Source: Pseudomonadales bacterium (GTDB taxonomy: Bacteria; Pseudomonadota; Gammaproteobacteria; Pseudomonadales; Azotimanducaceae). From it: a DNA stretch of 64,000 bases. Positions 26,235 to 36,416 of this stretch are shown here, piece after piece. The stretch spans positions 62,001 to 126,000 of the forward strand of contig JANQJA010000009.1 of the NCBI GenBank assembly GCA_028281885.1. Reading direction: 5' to 3'. Under the pieces are notes generated by a model, which had not been told where the DNA came from, searched no databases, and saw only the letters and a list, made by a program, of their open reading frames with translations. How positions within the stretch are numbered: the first letter of the stretch is position 1; every line of letters begins with the position of its first letter. A program made the translations under genes and the position numbers.

Positions 26235-27791
26235 ATGAGTTGGGATCGGGAAGTGCATGAAATCTCGCTGCGGCGCGCCCTGTCGAAGCAGCAGGGCGGC
26301 GACGAGGGCGTCGCCCGGCAGCATGAAAAGGGGCGCCTGACAGTCCGTGAGCGGATCGATGTGCTGGTGGATCCGGACAGTTTTGAAGAACACGGCGAAG
26401 GGGCAGGTTTCGCTGAAAAGGGCGAAGATGGCGCTATCCAGGGGTTCACACCGGCGAACTATGTGATCGGTCTCGGCCAGATTGGCGGTCGGCGCGTCGC
26501 TGTCGGCGGTGAAGATTTCACCCTCAAGGGCGGTTCGCCGAATGCCGCAGGGTTGCGCAAAAGTGTCTACGCCGAGGAACTGGCGGTACGTTTCCGGGTG
26601 CCGCTGGTGAGGTTTCTGGAAGGCGGCGGTGGCAGCGTCGCCGGATCTGGCGGCTCAGGGCCCAGGACGGTGGGCTCACCCGTCTACAGCGAGCCTCGTT
26701 TCAAGATTATTGCCGAGGCGATGGGCGCGGTGCCGGTCGTCTCCTGTGCCATGGGCCCGGTTGCCGGATTTCCGGCCGGCCGACTCGTGGCCTCGCATTT
26801 CTCGGTGATGGTGAAGGAAACCTCGCAGGTCATGGTGGCGGGACCGGCGGTGGTTGAACGTGCGCTGGGACCCTCGCTGTCGAAGGAGGAACTGGGCGGC
26901 TGGCGAATCCATACTCGAAGCGGCATCGTCAATAATGTCGCTGAATCTGAAGCGGAGGCTGCGGAACAGGCAAAGCGCTTTCTGAGTTACCTGCCGGACA
27001 GCGTCTGGCAGCTTCCCGCCAGGCAGGACACCAGTGATGATCCGAACCGGGCCGAAGAGGCGTTGCTGTCGATCGTGCCAAGGGATCGGCGCCGGTCTTT
27101 CGAGATGCGGGATATCATTCGGCTGGTGATGGACCAGGGGTCCTTCTTTGAGATATCGCCATTCTATGGGCTGGGGCAGATCACCGGGCTGGCCCGGCTC
27201 AATGGTGCGGTGGTTGGTGTCATTGCCAGCGACTGCAAGCACTTCGCCGGGGCCATGACGGCGGAAGGCTCGCAAAAGTCGAAGCGCATGATGGAGCTCT
27301 GTGACGCCTTTCATATCCCCATTGTCAATTTCATGGATGAGCCAGGATTCATGATTGGTCCCGACGCAGAGCAGAGCGGCGCGATTCGTTATGGCATGAG
27401 TGCCGTTGCGGCGGCAGTTCAGTCAACCGTGCCCTGGGCGACTATTTCGGTTCACAAGTCATTCGGCGTCGCCACGGCGGCCCATTTCGCACCCAACACC
27501 TACAAACTGGCCTGGCCGTCCTGGGAATCAGGAGCACTGCCCGTAGAAGGCGGCGTTGCGGTGGCTTACCACCGTGAGATTGCCGCGGCCGAAGATCCGG
27601 AGGCGAAACGTCGGGAACTGGAGGAACGTCTGAAAGAAGGTCGTTCACCGTTTCCCGCCATGGAAAGTTTCGCGGTGCATGAGCTGATTGACCCACGGGA
27701 AACGAGATCGCGCCTGTGTCGCTGGATCGACTGGGTCGAACCGCTGCTCGAGGACCTGAAGGGCCCTGTTACCTGGGGAATGCGACCCTGA
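26235..27791 (+). CDS. Acyl-CoA carboxylase carboxyltransferase (beta-type) subunit
   Basis: 518 residues, the size of propionyl- or methylcrotonyl-CoA carboxylase beta subunits. Two crotonase-like halves are present: GRLTVRERIDVLVDPDSFEE at the start, then FLEGGGGSVAG and GPVAGFPAGR for acyl-CoA binding, and the second half with DEPGFMIG and FGVATAAHF for carboxybiotin binding. It would move the carboxyl group from biotin to an acyl-CoA. No biotin carboxylase or biotin carrier gene lies nearby, so the partner must be elsewhere or shared. The start ATG lacks a ribosome site. The dsbD-like gene follows after 18 bases. Confidence 0.9.
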   Translation: MSWDREVHEISLRRALSKQQGGDEGVARQHEKGRLTVRERIDVLVDPDSFEEHGEGAGFAEKGEDGAIQGFTPANYVIGLGQIGGRRVAVGGEDFTLKGGSPNAAGLRKSVYAEELAVRFRVPLVRFLEGGGGSVAGSGGSGPRTVGSPVYSEPRFKIIAEAMGAVPVVSCAMGPVAGFPAGRLVASHFSVMVKETSQVMVAGPAVVERALGPSLSKEELGGWRIHTRSGIVNNVAESEAEAAEQAKRFLSYLPDSVWQLPARQDTSDDPNRAEEALLSIVPRDRRRSFEMRDIIRLVMDQGSFFEISPFYGLGQITGLARLNGAVVGVIASDCKHFAGAMTAEGSQKSKRMMELCDAFHIPIVNFMDEPGFMIGPDAEQSGAIRYGMSAVAAAVQSTVPWATISVHKSFGVATAAHFAPNTYKLAWPSWESGALPVEGGVAVAYHREIAAAEDPEAKRRELEERLKEGRSPFPAMESFAVHELIDPRETRSRLCRWIDWVEPLLEDLKGPVTWGMRP

Positions 27792-27809
27792 CTCATCCGG
27801 TCTGATCTC

Positions 27810-29894
27810 ATGATGATGATCTTCAGAATTCTGCTGCCTCTGATTGTTCTGGCCGTGCTCGGCCCGAGCGCCGTTGCTTCGTTGGCGCCGGGCGAAGACT
27901 TCACGTCGCCAAAGGTCCGGGTTGAACTCTTGAGCGACGTGACTGCGATTGAACCGGGCGGTACGTTCTGGATTGGGCTGCACCAGCAGATTGATCCCGG
28001 CTGGCATACCTACTGGCGCAATCCGGGTGATTCCGGTGCACCGACCACACTGAGTCTTGAATTGCCCGCCGGCTTTTCCGTGTCTGAACTGCAGTGGCCG
28101 ATACCGGAACGAATTCCCTATGGGCCACTGCTGAATTTTGGCTATCACGATGAAGTACTACTGCTGCAGCAGGTGTCGGTGCCTGCGGACTGGCGGGGTG
28201 ACTCGCTGACGCTTGCGGGGAAGGCCGATTGGCTGGTCTGTGCCGACATCTGTATTCCGGAATCTGCTGACGTCGATCTGACCCTGCCGGTGCAGGATGC
28301 CGATCCGGCGGTGGCTTTGCTGTTTGAGCGGACCCGTCAACAGCTACCACGATCGATGGATGTGGCAGTCACACAGTCGGTGGCGGGCGAGGAGATATTG
28401 TTACAGATTGAAATGGCTGGTCTCTCGGGCGGGCGGATCGATACGGTAACCTTCTTCCCCTTCATCGAAGGTCTGATGGACAACCCGGCGCCGCAGTCGT
28501 TTTCCATCAGTCCGGCGGGTCTCCGGTTGAAGCTGGTGGCAGGCTACGACTTTACCCCCGACAGGGTGCTTGCCGGCGTGGTGGTGGTGGAGGAAGTCGT
28601 TGGCGGCAACCGGTTGCGAACAGCCTTCGAGATATCGCCGCAGCTCGATGTTTCAACGCAGGCGACAGCGGGCATCTCACTGGTCACCGTACTCGCACTC
28701 GCATTCCTCGGGGGCGTCATCCTCAATCTGATGCCCTGCGTATTCCCGGTCCTGTCGATCAAGATTTTGTCGTTGCTGGAACATCGACCGGCTTCCAGTC
28801 GAACCCACGGTTGGGTCTATGTCGCTGGCGTGGTGCTCAGTTTTGTTGCCATCGCCGCTGTGCTCCTGTCGCTGCGCGCTGGCGGGGAGCAGATTGGCTG
28901 GGGATTTCAGCTGCAGTCAACGGTCGTTGTCTCGCTGCTGGTGTACCTTTTTTTCCTGATTGGTCTCAATTTGCTGGGCCAGTTCGAGCTTGGTACCGGC
29001 ATCATGGGATTTGGCAGCTCACTGACCCTGCGCCATGACTATGTGGGGTCGTTTTTCACGGGTGTACTGGCGACGGTAGTGGCTGCGCCGTGTACGGTGC
29101 CGTTCATGGCGACCGCCGTCGGCTATGCGATGACCCAGCCAGCGCAGACTGCAGTTTCGGTCTTTGCGATGCTGGGGGTGGGGATGGCCACGCCCTATCT
29201 GCTGCTCTGTTACAGCCCTCGGTTGATGTCCCGGTTGCCGCGGCCGGGTCCGTGGATGGTCCGTTTTCGTGAGGTACTTTCATTCCCAATGTTTGCCACG
29301 GCAGCGTGGCTGACCTGGGTACTGACACAACAGGCTGGTTCTGCAGGTGTGCTGGTGATCGGGTCAGGTTTGGTTGCGCTCGCCTTTGTCGTCTGGCTGT
29401 TGCGCCACCTGCCGGCTGCCGGCCCGGTTCGGACAGGACTGCAACTGATTGCCCTGCTGACTGTCGCCGGGACGCTATGGATGGCGGTCAGTCTGCCAGG
29501 CCAGGTACCAGAGGGGGCTGCACCGGGTGCGGTCGAACGGGCCGGCTACCTGGGTCCCCGTTCGGCGCCGTGGTCGGCGGAGGCATTGGCCGCTGCGCGC
29601 GAACAGGGACCGGTGTTTGTCAACTTCACCGCCGCCTGGTGCATCACCTGCAAGGTCAATGAAGCGGTTGCACTCAATTCCGCGGCGGTCAGGGCTGCCT
29701 TCGAACGGGGTGGCATCACTTATCTCAAGGCTGACTGGACCAATGAGGATCCTGAGATCACCCGCGCGCTTGCCGAGTACCAGCGTAGCGGGGTTCCCTT
29801 GTATCTGTTCTACAGGGCCGGAGAAGATCGCGCTCACGTACTGCCCCAGTTGCTGACAGAATCCCTTTTGCTGGACGCGCTGGAAGCACGCTGA
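27810..29894 (+). CDS. DsbD-family thiol:disulfide interchange protein
   Basis: 694 residues, longer than classical DsbD and of the ScsB-like type. Order: signal peptide; periplasmic N-terminal redox domain with Cys144 and Cys148 ([11 protein letters not shown]); eight or so membrane helices with the redox pair Cys310 (LMPCVFP) and Cys428 (AAPCTVPF); and a C-terminal thioredoxin domain with Cys611/Cys614 (AAWCITC). Electrons pass from cytosolic thioredoxin through the three domains to periplasmic targets. It starts 18 bases after the carboxyltransferase gene and shares one base with the next gene. Confidence 0.9.
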   Translation: MMMIFRILLPLIVLAVLGPSAVASLAPGEDFTSPKVRVELLSDVTAIEPGGTFWIGLHQQIDPGWHTYWRNPGDSGAPTTLSLELPAGFSVSELQWPIPERIPYGPLLNFGYHDEVLLLQQVSVPADWRGDSLTLAGKADWLVCADICIPESADVDLTLPVQDADPAVALLFERTRQQLPRSMDVAVTQSVAGEEILLQIEMAGLSGGRIDTVTFFPFIEGLMDNPAPQSFSISPAGLRLKLVAGYDFTPDRVLAGVVVVEEVVGGNRLRTAFEISPQLDVSTQATAGISLVTVLALAFLGGVILNLMPCVFPVLSIKILSLLEHRPASSRTHGWVYVAGVVLSFVAIAAVLLSLRAGGEQIGWGFQLQSTVVVSLLVYLFFLIGLNLLGQFELGTGIMGFGSSLTLRHDYVGSFFTGVLATVVAAPCTVPFMATAVGYAMTQPAQTAVSVFAMLGVGMATPYLLLCYSPRLMSRLPRPGPWMVRFREVLSFPMFATAAWLTWVLTQQAGSAGVLVIGSGLVALAFVVWLLRHLPAAGPVRTGLQLIALLTVAGTLWMAVSLPGQVPEGAAPGAVERAGYLGPRSAPWSAEALAAAREQGPVFVNFTAAWCITCKVNEAVALNSAAVRAAFERGGITYLKADWTNEDPEITRALAEYQRSGVPLYLFYRAGEDRAHVLPQLLTESLLLDALEAR

Positions 29895-32032
29895 TGCGAA
29901 CGACCCTGGTGGATGATCAAGGCAACCCTCGTTATACCAATCGACTCATCCACGAATCATCTCCCTATCTCGTTCAACACGCCCATAACCCCGTGGACTG
30001 GTATCCCTGGGGTGATGAGGCATTTCAGCGCGCGCGTGATGAAGACAAGCCGGTGTTCCTGTCGATCGGATATTCCACCTGCCACTGGTGTCATGTCATG
30101 GAGGCGGAGAGTTTTGACAGTGAGGAGATCGCTGCAATCCTGAATGCGCATTTCATTGCGATAAAGCTTGATCGTGAGCAGCGACCGGATATTGATGATA
30201 TCTACATGACCGGCGTACAGATGCTGACCGGGCAGGGCGGCTGGCCCATGTCGAACTTTCTGACCCCGGTGGGGAAACCGTTCTACGCGGGCACCTATTA
30301 TCCGCCGGCAAACTTCAAGTCGTTGCTCGAACAAATTGCATCGCTGTGGCAGGAGCGCCGCGCGGAAGTGGATCAGCAGGCCGAGCAGATTGCCGAGGGC
30401 ATCAATCGATTTGTCTCTGCCCGAGCCGACTCGATCAGTATTGACTCGCAGCTCTACCAGCAGGCCTTTGATGAGATTCTGGCGCGGTTTGACGGGCTCA
30501 ATGGCGGCTTTGGCGGGGCGCCGAAGTTTCCCAATGAAGCCATGCTCAGTTTACTGCTGGATGCCTCCCAGCGCACTTCCGGCTACGCCGTCGATGAGGC
30601 CCTGACGCTGACGCTCGACAAGATGTACCAGGGCGGTATTCACGATCAGGTGGGCGGCGGCTTTCATCGCTATACCGTCGATGCGATCTGGCTTGTTCCT
30701 CATTTCGAGAAGATGCTCTACAACCAGGCGCAACTGTTGCGCATCTACGGTACGGCGAGTCGTGTGCTGCGCCAGCCAGAATGGAGTCGGGTCGCGGTCA
30801 TGCTGGTTGATTATCTGTTTCGGGACATGACCGATGATCGAGGCACATTTTATTCCGCAACGGATGCGGACTCCGAGGGCCAGGAGGGGTTTTTCTTCCT
30901 CTGGACGATTGATGAGCTTGACGGGCTGCTGTCTGCTAACGATGTGGAGATGGTGCGGCAGGTTTATCAGGTAACAGAGGCGGGGAATTTTGAAGGGCGA
31001 AATATTCTTCATCCCGGTCGTTCGATGGTGCAGATTGCAAACGAGTTGGGCATGGAAGCCAGTGTCTTTCTCGCCAGGCTCGACCGAATTCGATCACGAC
31101 TTTACCTGGCCAGAGAACAACGAGAGCATCCGCTGCGGGATGAGAAGATCATTACCGGCTGGAACGGCATGATGATTACAGCGCTGGCTTCGGCCGGCGT
31201 TGAACTGGCGATTCCGGCCTGGGTCGAGGCCGCCGAGCGGGCCGCCAACGCACTCTGGGACTCGGTCTACGACGATGGCCTGTGGCGGATCTCGATGGCC
31301 GGAGAGCGGTCGGTCAGGGCCAACCTGGAAGACTATGCATGTCTCGCAGAGGCCCTGCTGGCGCTGTACGGCGCAACCGGGGCGGCGATATTCAGGGAGC
31401 GCGCCGGGCAGTTGGTGGCTGAGATGATTGAGCTGTTCTGGGATGCCGGGAATGGTGGATTCTTCCTTTCCCGGCCCAAAGACGAGGGGCCAATGATATC
31501 GCGCCCCAAGAGTCCCATGGATGGCGCAACCCCCTCAGCCAATTCCACGGCCTTGCATGTGCTTGTCGGCTGGTGGCGGGCGACCGGTGATGTCGACACG
31601 GAACAGAAGATCGTATCGATGATCAATGCGTTCAGTGGACTCATCAGTGCAACACCTTCTGCTTTTCCTGCCATGATGGTGGCGATCGCAGATTATCGTC
31701 AGGGACAGTGTGGCGTCATTCAGTTTGCCGGCGGCGGTGCCGTGCGTGTCGTGATGTCAAGACATGACACGGTGATTGAGTTGCACATTTATCTTGCTGA
31801 TGGCTGGCACGTAAATTCGAATCGGCCCACTGACCAGGAGCTTGTTCCGACCCGGGTGGAAGTGATCAGTGGTGATGACGATTCGAATGTCACCTATCCC
31901 CTGGCTGAAGACATCTGGAGCGATAACGTTGTGATTGTTGTTGATGGCGACCCGCGTCAGCTAGCGCTGACGCTTCAGCCTTGTAATGGTTCGATGTGCC
32001 TGGGTCCAGAAACTTTATCGTTTTACACTTGA
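29894..32032 (+). CDS. YyaL/SSP411-type thioredoxin-domain protein with DsbD-like C-terminal domain
   Basis: 712 residues. The N-terminal thioredoxin-like domain (DUF255) has NPVDWYPWG and the CxxC Cys63/Cys66 in [11 protein letters not shown] large alpha/alpha barrel domain follows (to about 590; [27 protein letters not shown]). The last hundred residues look like the N-terminal domain of Dsb[18 protein letters not shown] and a pair Cys697/Cys702 (PCNGSMC). The gene overlaps the dsbD-like stop (TGATG). The fusion with, and position next to, DsbD suggests that this protein exchanges electrons with it, but there is no signal peptide, so location is uncertain. Confidence 0.85.
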   Translation: MRTTLVDDQGNPRYTNRLIHESSPYLVQHAHNPVDWYPWGDEAFQRARDEDKPVFLSIGYSTCHWCHVMEAESFDSEEIAAILNAHFIAIKLDREQRPDIDDIYMTGVQMLTGQGGWPMSNFLTPVGKPFYAGTYYPPANFKSLLEQIASLWQERRAEVDQQAEQIAEGINRFVSARADSISIDSQLYQQAFDEILARFDGLNGGFGGAPKFPNEAMLSLLLDASQRTSGYAVDEALTLTLDKMYQGGIHDQVGGGFHRYTVDAIWLVPHFEKMLYNQAQLLRIYGTASRVLRQPEWSRVAVMLVDYLFRDMTDDRGTFYSATDADSEGQEGFFFLWTIDELDGLLSANDVEMVRQVYQVTEAGNFEGRNILHPGRSMVQIANELGMEASVFLARLDRIRSRLYLAREQREHPLRDEKIITGWNGMMITALASAGVELAIPAWVEAAERAANALWDSVYDDGLWRISMAGERSVRANLEDYACLAEALLALYGATGAAIFRERAGQLVAEMIELFWDAGNGGFFLSRPKDEGPMISRPKSPMDGATPSANSTALHVLVGWWRATGDVDTEQKIVSMINAFSGLISATPSAFPAMMVAIADYRQGQCGVIQFAGGGAVRVVMSRHDTVIELHIYLADGWHVNSNRPTDQELVPTRVEVISGDDDSNVTYPLAEDIWSDNVVIVVDGDPRQLALTLQPCNGSMCLGPETLSFYT

Positions 32033-32145
32033 TTACCCGGTTAAAGTACTTGAGACCTGCAAGGCCGGCATGTAAGATTTTTGTCCCTTTCGGCGTGAAT
32101 TGCTCGCCGGTGCAAAAGTTAAAAGAAGAATGACGAGTTGATCAT

Positions 32146-32985
32146 ATGTCACGACCGGTTCGTATTGAGTTTCCCGGCGCTCACTATCATGTCACCAGCA
32201 AGGGCACTAACGAACAGGCCGTCTATCTTGACGATGAAGACCGTGGCGTCTTCCTCAATGTGCTTGACGGTGTTGTGACACGCTTCGGATGGCGAGTGCA
32301 CAGCTATGTGCTGATGGATAATCATTATCATCTTGTCGTTGAAGTGACTGATGCGAATCTGTCGAAAGGAATGCGACAGCTGAACGGTGTTTATACCCAG
32401 CATTTCAATCGTCGTCACGGTCACGACGGCCCCCTGTTCCAGGGCCGATTCCGGAGCGTAACTTTCGAACCGGAATCCTATCTGCTGCCCCTGTGCCGTC
32501 ACGTGGTGCTGAATCCGGTGAGGGTCAGACAGACCCGCTCTGCAAACAGCTACCGATGGAGTTCTCATCGGGCGATGGCAGGTGTGGTGAAAGCCCCCGA
32601 CTACCTGTGCACAGAAGCGGTGCTCGGCCAGTTCGGCAAGCGCCTTCCGGACAGCCGGCGAAAATACCGGGACTATGTCAAGGAAGGCATCGGCGAGCAA
32701 TCGCCGTTGCTGGAGCGTTCCAACCAGGTGCTGCTGGGATCGCCGGAATTTGTTGCCGAACTGCAGCCGGTATTGAACGGAGAAAAACTGGCCAAACGCG
32801 GCCCCAAAAAGGCGCGCCGAAGGCGTTCACTGCCGGTGCTGTTCAAAAATGTTGATAACAAGTCCCGGGCAGAACGCAACGAACTGATCCGCCGGGCACA
32901 TATCGATTACAACTACACGCTGATGGAAATCGGCGACCATCTTGGCATCCACTACACAACGGTCAGCAAGGTTGTAAACCAGTAA
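32146..32985 (+). CDS. REP-associated tyrosine transposase (Y1, IS200-like)
   Basis: 279 residues, Y1 HUH nuclease family. HUH is His60-Tyr61-His62 in MDNHYHLVV, and the likely nucleophile is Tyr112 in ESYLLPLCRHVVLNPVR. A C-terminal DNA-binding helix-turn-helix (about 240-279, YTLMEIGDHLGIHYTTVSKVV) is of the type fused to RAYT proteins. RAYTs cut and join single-stranded REP-type hairpins rather than forming full insertion sequences. Flanking DNA holds small hairpins (CGGCG/CGCCG at 32091-32109; CCGGGG/CCCCGG at 32989-33010), but I find no paired copies or terminal repeats marking an element. Confidence 0.88.
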   Translation: MSRPVRIEFPGAHYHVTSKGTNEQAVYLDDEDRGVFLNVLDGVVTRFGWRVHSYVLMDNHYHLVVEVTDANLSKGMRQLNGVYTQHFNRRHGHDGPLFQGRFRSVTFEPESYLLPLCRHVVLNPVRVRQTRSANSYRWSSHRAMAGVVKAPDYLCTEAVLGQFGKRLPDSRRKYRDYVKEGIGEQSPLLERSNQVLLGSPEFVAELQPVLNGEKLAKRGPKKARRRRSLPVLFKNVDNKSRAERNELIRRAHIDYNYTLMEIGDHLGIHYTTVSKVVNQ

Positions 32986-32988
32986 CCG

Positions 32989-33010
32989 CCGGGGGTATTC
33001 TCAGCCCCGG
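32989..33010 (+). terminator. Hairpin after the RAYT gene
   Basis: CCGGGG (32989-32994) pairs with CCCCGG (33005-33010) over a 10-base loop, beginning four bases after the transposase stop. It could end transcription of the transposase or be a REP-like hairpin; no T-tract follows. Confidence 0.4.
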
Positions 33011-33037
33011 GATTATCCTTCCGCGATGGAGTGAGTG

Positions 33038-33439
33038 ATGCGCAGAATCATTAATCGTCAAGAGCAGGGCGAGGAAGAAATTGACTTGACGCCCATGCTG
33101 GACGTCGTATTCATCATGCTGATCTTCTTCATCGTAACGGCCACCTTCGTCAAGGAAATTGGTATCGACGTCAATAGCCCTGACAACAATCAGAACGTCA
33201 AGGACGCTGACAAGCAGAGCATCGTGGTGCAGATTTCCAATCGGGACCGCATCAGGATTCGTGGCAGGAACGTCGATTTGCGCCAGGTACGTGCCAATAT
33301 CGAACGACTTCACGCGGAGAACCCCGAGGCCCCTGTGGTTGTCCAGCCGCATCCTGACAGCACCACCGAAACCATGGTCAAGGTGATGGACGCTGCGCGC
33401 CAGGCGGGCGTGTACAACGTCTCTATTGCCGCCACCTAA
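33038..33439 (+). CDS. exbD: ExbD/TolR-family biopolymer transport protein
   Basis: 133 residues. EEEIDLTPMLDVVFIMLIFFIVTATF is the single N-terminal membrane helix (about 18-38), with the family's essential Asp (LDV) that carries protons. The periplasmic domain follows. ExbD works with ExbB to energise TonB, but neither lies next to it here; the transposase gene sits immediately upstream, where an exbB would be expected. GGAG is six bases before ATG 33038; the GTG codon just before it is less likely. Confidence 0.92.
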   Translation: MRRIINRQEQGEEEIDLTPMLDVVFIMLIFFIVTATFVKEIGIDVNSPDNNQNVKDADKQSIVVQISNRDRIRIRGRNVDLRQVRANIERLHAENPEAPVVVQPHPDSTTETMVKVMDAARQAGVYNVSIAAT

Positions 33440-33456
33440 CAAGCCTCTTTTTTCTG

Positions 33457-34041
33457 GTGGACCTGGTTCTGATCAGGCATGGTCTGCCCGAGAAGATTGT
33501 CAATGACGATGGCATGCCTGCCGACCCGCCGTTATCAGAGCAGGGCAGGGACCAGGCGCGGCGGCTGACACAGTGGCTGGCCGACGAACCCTTTGATCGG
33601 CTGTACTCGAGCCCGATGCGGCGAGCTTTCCAGACCGCGGAAGCACTGGCGTCAGCGCGTGGACTCGACATCGAGTTATGTGACGGTGTCGCCGAGTACG
33701 ATCAGCATGCCGAACACTACATTCCTGTTGAAGAGCTGAAAGAGCTTGATTATGAGCGGTGGCAGCGGGTCATGCGTGGCGAGACGGACGAGATCGATTT
33801 CCCTCGATTCATCGAGGCGGTAACCACCAGTATCGAGGAGATCATTGCCCGAAACGCCGGCAGGCGGGTCGCGATTGCCTGCCATGGCGGCGTTATCAAT
33901 GTCTGGACGGCGCATGTGATCGGCTTCGAGCCCAGGCTGTTCTTCAATCCTGACTACACGAGTATTCATCGTTATCGCGCCGCCTGCAGCGGTGAGCGCT
34001 CTGTCATCACGCTGAATGAACACTTCCACCTGCTAGGCTGA
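33457..34041 (+). CDS. Histidine phosphatase family protein
   Basis: 194 residues of the phosphoglycerate-mutase-like fold. The catalytic motif is LIRHG at residues 5-9, with the second Arg in YSSPMRRAFQTAE and the second His in ACHGGVINV. It is probably a small-molecule or protein phosphatase. It starts with GTG 17 bases after the exbD stop with no good ribosome site, so it may depend on translation of exbD. Confidence 0.88.
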   Translation: MDLVLIRHGLPEKIVNDDGMPADPPLSEQGRDQARRLTQWLADEPFDRLYSSPMRRAFQTAEALASARGLDIELCDGVAEYDQHAEHYIPVEELKELDYERWQRVMRGETDEIDFPRFIEAVTTSIEEIIARNAGRRVAIACHGGVINVWTAHVIGFEPRLFFNPDYTSIHRYRAACSGERSVITLNEHFHLLG

Positions 34042-34093
34042 ACTTCGGCGGGCAGTCTCGACGCCTCTTTAGCCACGCCCGTATACTGATCCG

Positions 34094-34756
34094 ATGGGCG
34101 GGTTTGTGTTGTTGGTGATCATTGTTGCGGGCCTGGTCTGGGCGATCCGCCTGTGGCGACAGCGGGAGCTTGCACGGTTTCGCGAATCAGATATCAGGAC
34201 ACTGCACGAGCTAACCGGTGGTGCACTGCCAGGGGCTACCCAGCAGCCTGAGACAACGCCGGAAAGGGGGGCTGAGTCGGCGCTGGAGGTATCTGCTCAA
34301 TCGCCCCTGGAAGTGGTTGCTGCCGGCGCAGCCGGGGTCGAACAGCCTGGTGGAGAAACCCCAGCCCGCGCAGTTCTCAAGCCGGCTGCGCTGGACGAGA
34401 TTCACAGGCGGGCGCTGCAGAACCTGGAACAGTTGCTCGATGATGGGTATCGCGTGTTCGTCAACAAGCCGCTGGCGGATTTCATGCGACTGGATAACGG
34501 GGCGGTTGAACCGTATGGCCGGCAGGTGTCGCTACTCATTTGTGAACGCACCAGTTTCGCGCCCGTATGCGGCGTGCATCTTCGCGGTGCAGGCCAGCAG
34601 GAAGTTAGCCGGTTTCGCGACCTGGGCCAGCGGTTCGAAGCAGCCGGACTGCCGCTTGCCAGCGTCCCTCTGACGCCCGATCTGTCAGCCGCCGAGATCA
34701 GGGAACAGCTGGCGTCGGTGATGCCTTCAGTTCTTCGGCAACCTGACCCCGAATAA
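34094..34756 (+). CDS. Membrane-anchored protein with DUF2726-like domain
   Basis: 220 residues. One N-terminal membrane helix (2-18) and a short basic stretch are followed by a low-complexity Ala/Glu/Pro linker (about 42-95). The C-terminal domain (100-215) has a pattern like DUF2726, a nuclease-related fold: LDEIHRRALQNLEQLLDDGYRVFVNKPL, VSLLICERTSFAPVCGVHL and FEAAGLPLASVPLTPDLSAAEIREQL. The family assignment is by resemblance only. Its last 59 bases overlap the convergent acyltransferase gene. Confidence 0.62.
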   Translation: MGGFVLLVIIVAGLVWAIRLWRQRELARFRESDIRTLHELTGGALPGATQQPETTPERGAESALEVSAQSPLEVVAAGAAGVEQPGGETPARAVLKPAALDEIHRRALQNLEQLLDDGYRVFVNKPLADFMRLDNGAVEPYGRQVSLLICERTSFAPVCGVHLRGAGQQEVSRFRDLGQRFEAAGLPLASVPLTPDLSAAEIREQLASVMPSVLRQPDPE

Positions 34757-35468
34757 GCTCGCGCACCTCTTCTCGCAGTGCTTCAACAGATTTTGCCGTG
34801 TATTGGTCGGGATCGATGGGTGGCAGGACCTGTAACTGGACATGGGTATTGCCATGAAAGTTAAGGCTGTCCTTTGGCAAGGCATTTTTTGATCCGTTGA
34901 TCACGATAGGGAGCACCGGCACACTCAGCTTCTTTGCCAGTACGAACGCTCCATCCTTGAATGGCCTCATCCTGCCTGTCTCCGACCGAGTGCCCTCGGG
35001 AAACAGGAAGATGGAACTGCCAGACTGCAGGTGATTCTCGCAGGCGCCATACATTTGTCGGATGCTGCCGCGATGGCCGCGCCTGAGACGAACATAGTTG
35101 TTCAGCGTCATGTTCCAGCCGATCAGCGGGATCCTGAACAATTCCGCCTTCGATACCCACTTGAAATGGCTGAACAACATAAACGCCGCAAGGATGTCGA
35201 CCAGTGACTGATGGTTCGAGACAATCACGTAGGTTTTGTGTGGTTCAATCAGCTCGCGACCCTGGACGGTCACGGTCCAGGGAGGAAACACCCAGATGTA
35301 AAGACTCGCCCACAGACAGGTAAACTGGTGGAGTAGTTTCAGGCGTCGATCAAATGGCCGTGTGATCAGCCAGATCACGCAGGCGATCAGAAAGAAGAAC
35401 AGGGAAGTCGCGAAAACAAATGCAATGTACAGTGCTGCGATCAGGCGATAGAAGGCGCGTTTCGCCAC
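34698..35468 (-). CDS. 1-acyl-glycerol-3-phosphate acyltransferase (PlsC family)
   Basis: 256 residues. It adds the second acyl chain to lysophosphatidic acid in phospholipid synthesis. The catalytic motif NHQSLVD (NHx4D) comes after one N-terminal membrane helix (about 10-35), and the acceptor-binding motif FPEGTRS follows. RPFKDGAFVLAKKLSVPVLPIVI is also conserved. It starts with GTG. Its 3' end overlaps the convergent DUF2726-like gene by 59 bases. Confidence 0.9.
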   Translation of the reverse strand: MAKRAFYRLIAALYIAFVFATSLFFFLIACVIWLITRPFDRRLKLLHQFTCLWASLYIWVFPPWTVTVQGRELIEPHKTYVIVSNHQSLVDILAAFMLFSHFKWVSKAELFRIPLIGWNMTLNNYVRLRRGHRGSIRQMYGACENHLQSGSSIFLFPEGTRSETGRMRPFKDGAFVLAKKLSVPVLPIVINGSKNALPKDSLNFHGNTHVQLQVLPPIDPDQYTAKSVEALREEVRELIRGQVAEELKASPTPAVP

Positions 35469-35540
35469 GGGAATTGGTTACCGGCCTCAGGTTGGACGCC
35501 AGCATAGCAAGAATCTAAAATCGGCGCTCGCCGGTATACC

Positions 35541-36416
35541 ATGCGTAACTCAGTCTTGAATCCCACATCTGTTCCTCCAGCCAGTGCGGTACTGCTGGTC
35601 AGCGTCCTTCTACTCACTGGCTGTGCCAGCCTGGTGTCGTCGGTGACATCAGGAATCGCGGACGACCTTGCCACCACCATTCTCAATTCGAACGATGTGG
35701 ATACCGTGCGGGAAGGTGTGCCCGCCTACCTGCTGATGATCGACAGCTTTCTTGAAGGTAGTCCGGACGACCCTGACCTGCTGGTTGCCGCCGCCAATCT
35801 TAATGGTGCGTTCAGCGTATTCACTGATGGTGAGCGGTCGCGGCTTTTGACGACGAAGGCGCTCGGCTACGCAGAACGTGCCGCCTGTCTCGATGTGGAA
35901 GGTCTGTGTGACATCCGGACGGTTGCTTACAAGTCGTTTCAGGCCCGGATTGCCGACCTGCGCCGGGCTGACCTGGCGGTGGCCTACGCCCTCGGCGCGG
36001 CCTGGACCGGCTGGATTCAGGCAAATAGCGACAACTGGCGTGCCATCGGTGAACTTGGCAAGGTTAAACTACTGATGTCGCGACTGGTCGAACTGGATGA
36101 ACGCTGGGAGCAGGGTGGTCCCCATTTATATCTGGGCGGGCTTGAAACTGCACTGCCGGATGCGATGGGCGGTAATATCGAGAAGGGCAGGCGGCATTTC
36201 GAACGAGCCATAGAACTGTCGGACGGCCGGCATCTGATGACCAAGGTGATCTTTGCCGAACAATATGCCCGGCTTTCATTCGACAAGGCGCTGCACGACA
36301 GGCTGTTGCGTGAGGTGCTGGCAGCGGATCCGGATGTGCCGGGGCTGACACTGATTAACGTGGTTGCGCAGCGACGCGCACAGGCATTGCTGGAACAATC
36401 AGACGAGTACTTTTGA
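35541..36416 (+). CDS. TatT-type TRAP-associated lipoprotein
   Basis: 291 residues. A lipobox LLLTGC places the lipidated Cys at 28, so it is an envelope lipoprotein. The helical body matches the TRAP-associated TatT family described for Treponema pallidum Tp0956 (TPR-like; DLLVAAANLNGAFSVFTDGERSRLLTTKALGYAERA, GGPHLYLG.LETALPDAMGG). TatT binds the DctP-type protein and may hand on a hydrophobic ligand. The stop codon is immediately followed by the dctP ATG. It heads the TRAP operon. Confidence 0.88.
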   Translation: MRNSVLNPTSVPPASAVLLVSVLLLTGCASLVSSVTSGIADDLATTILNSNDVDTVREGVPAYLLMIDSFLEGSPDDPDLLVAAANLNGAFSVFTDGERSRLLTTKALGYAERAACLDVEGLCDIRTVAYKSFQARIADLRRADLAVAYALGAAWTGWIQANSDNWRAIGELGKVKLLMSRLVELDERWEQGGPHLYLGGLETALPDAMGGNIEKGRRHFERAIELSDGRHLMTKVIFAEQYARLSFDKALHDRLLREVLAADPDVPGLTLINVVAQRRAQALLEQSDEYF

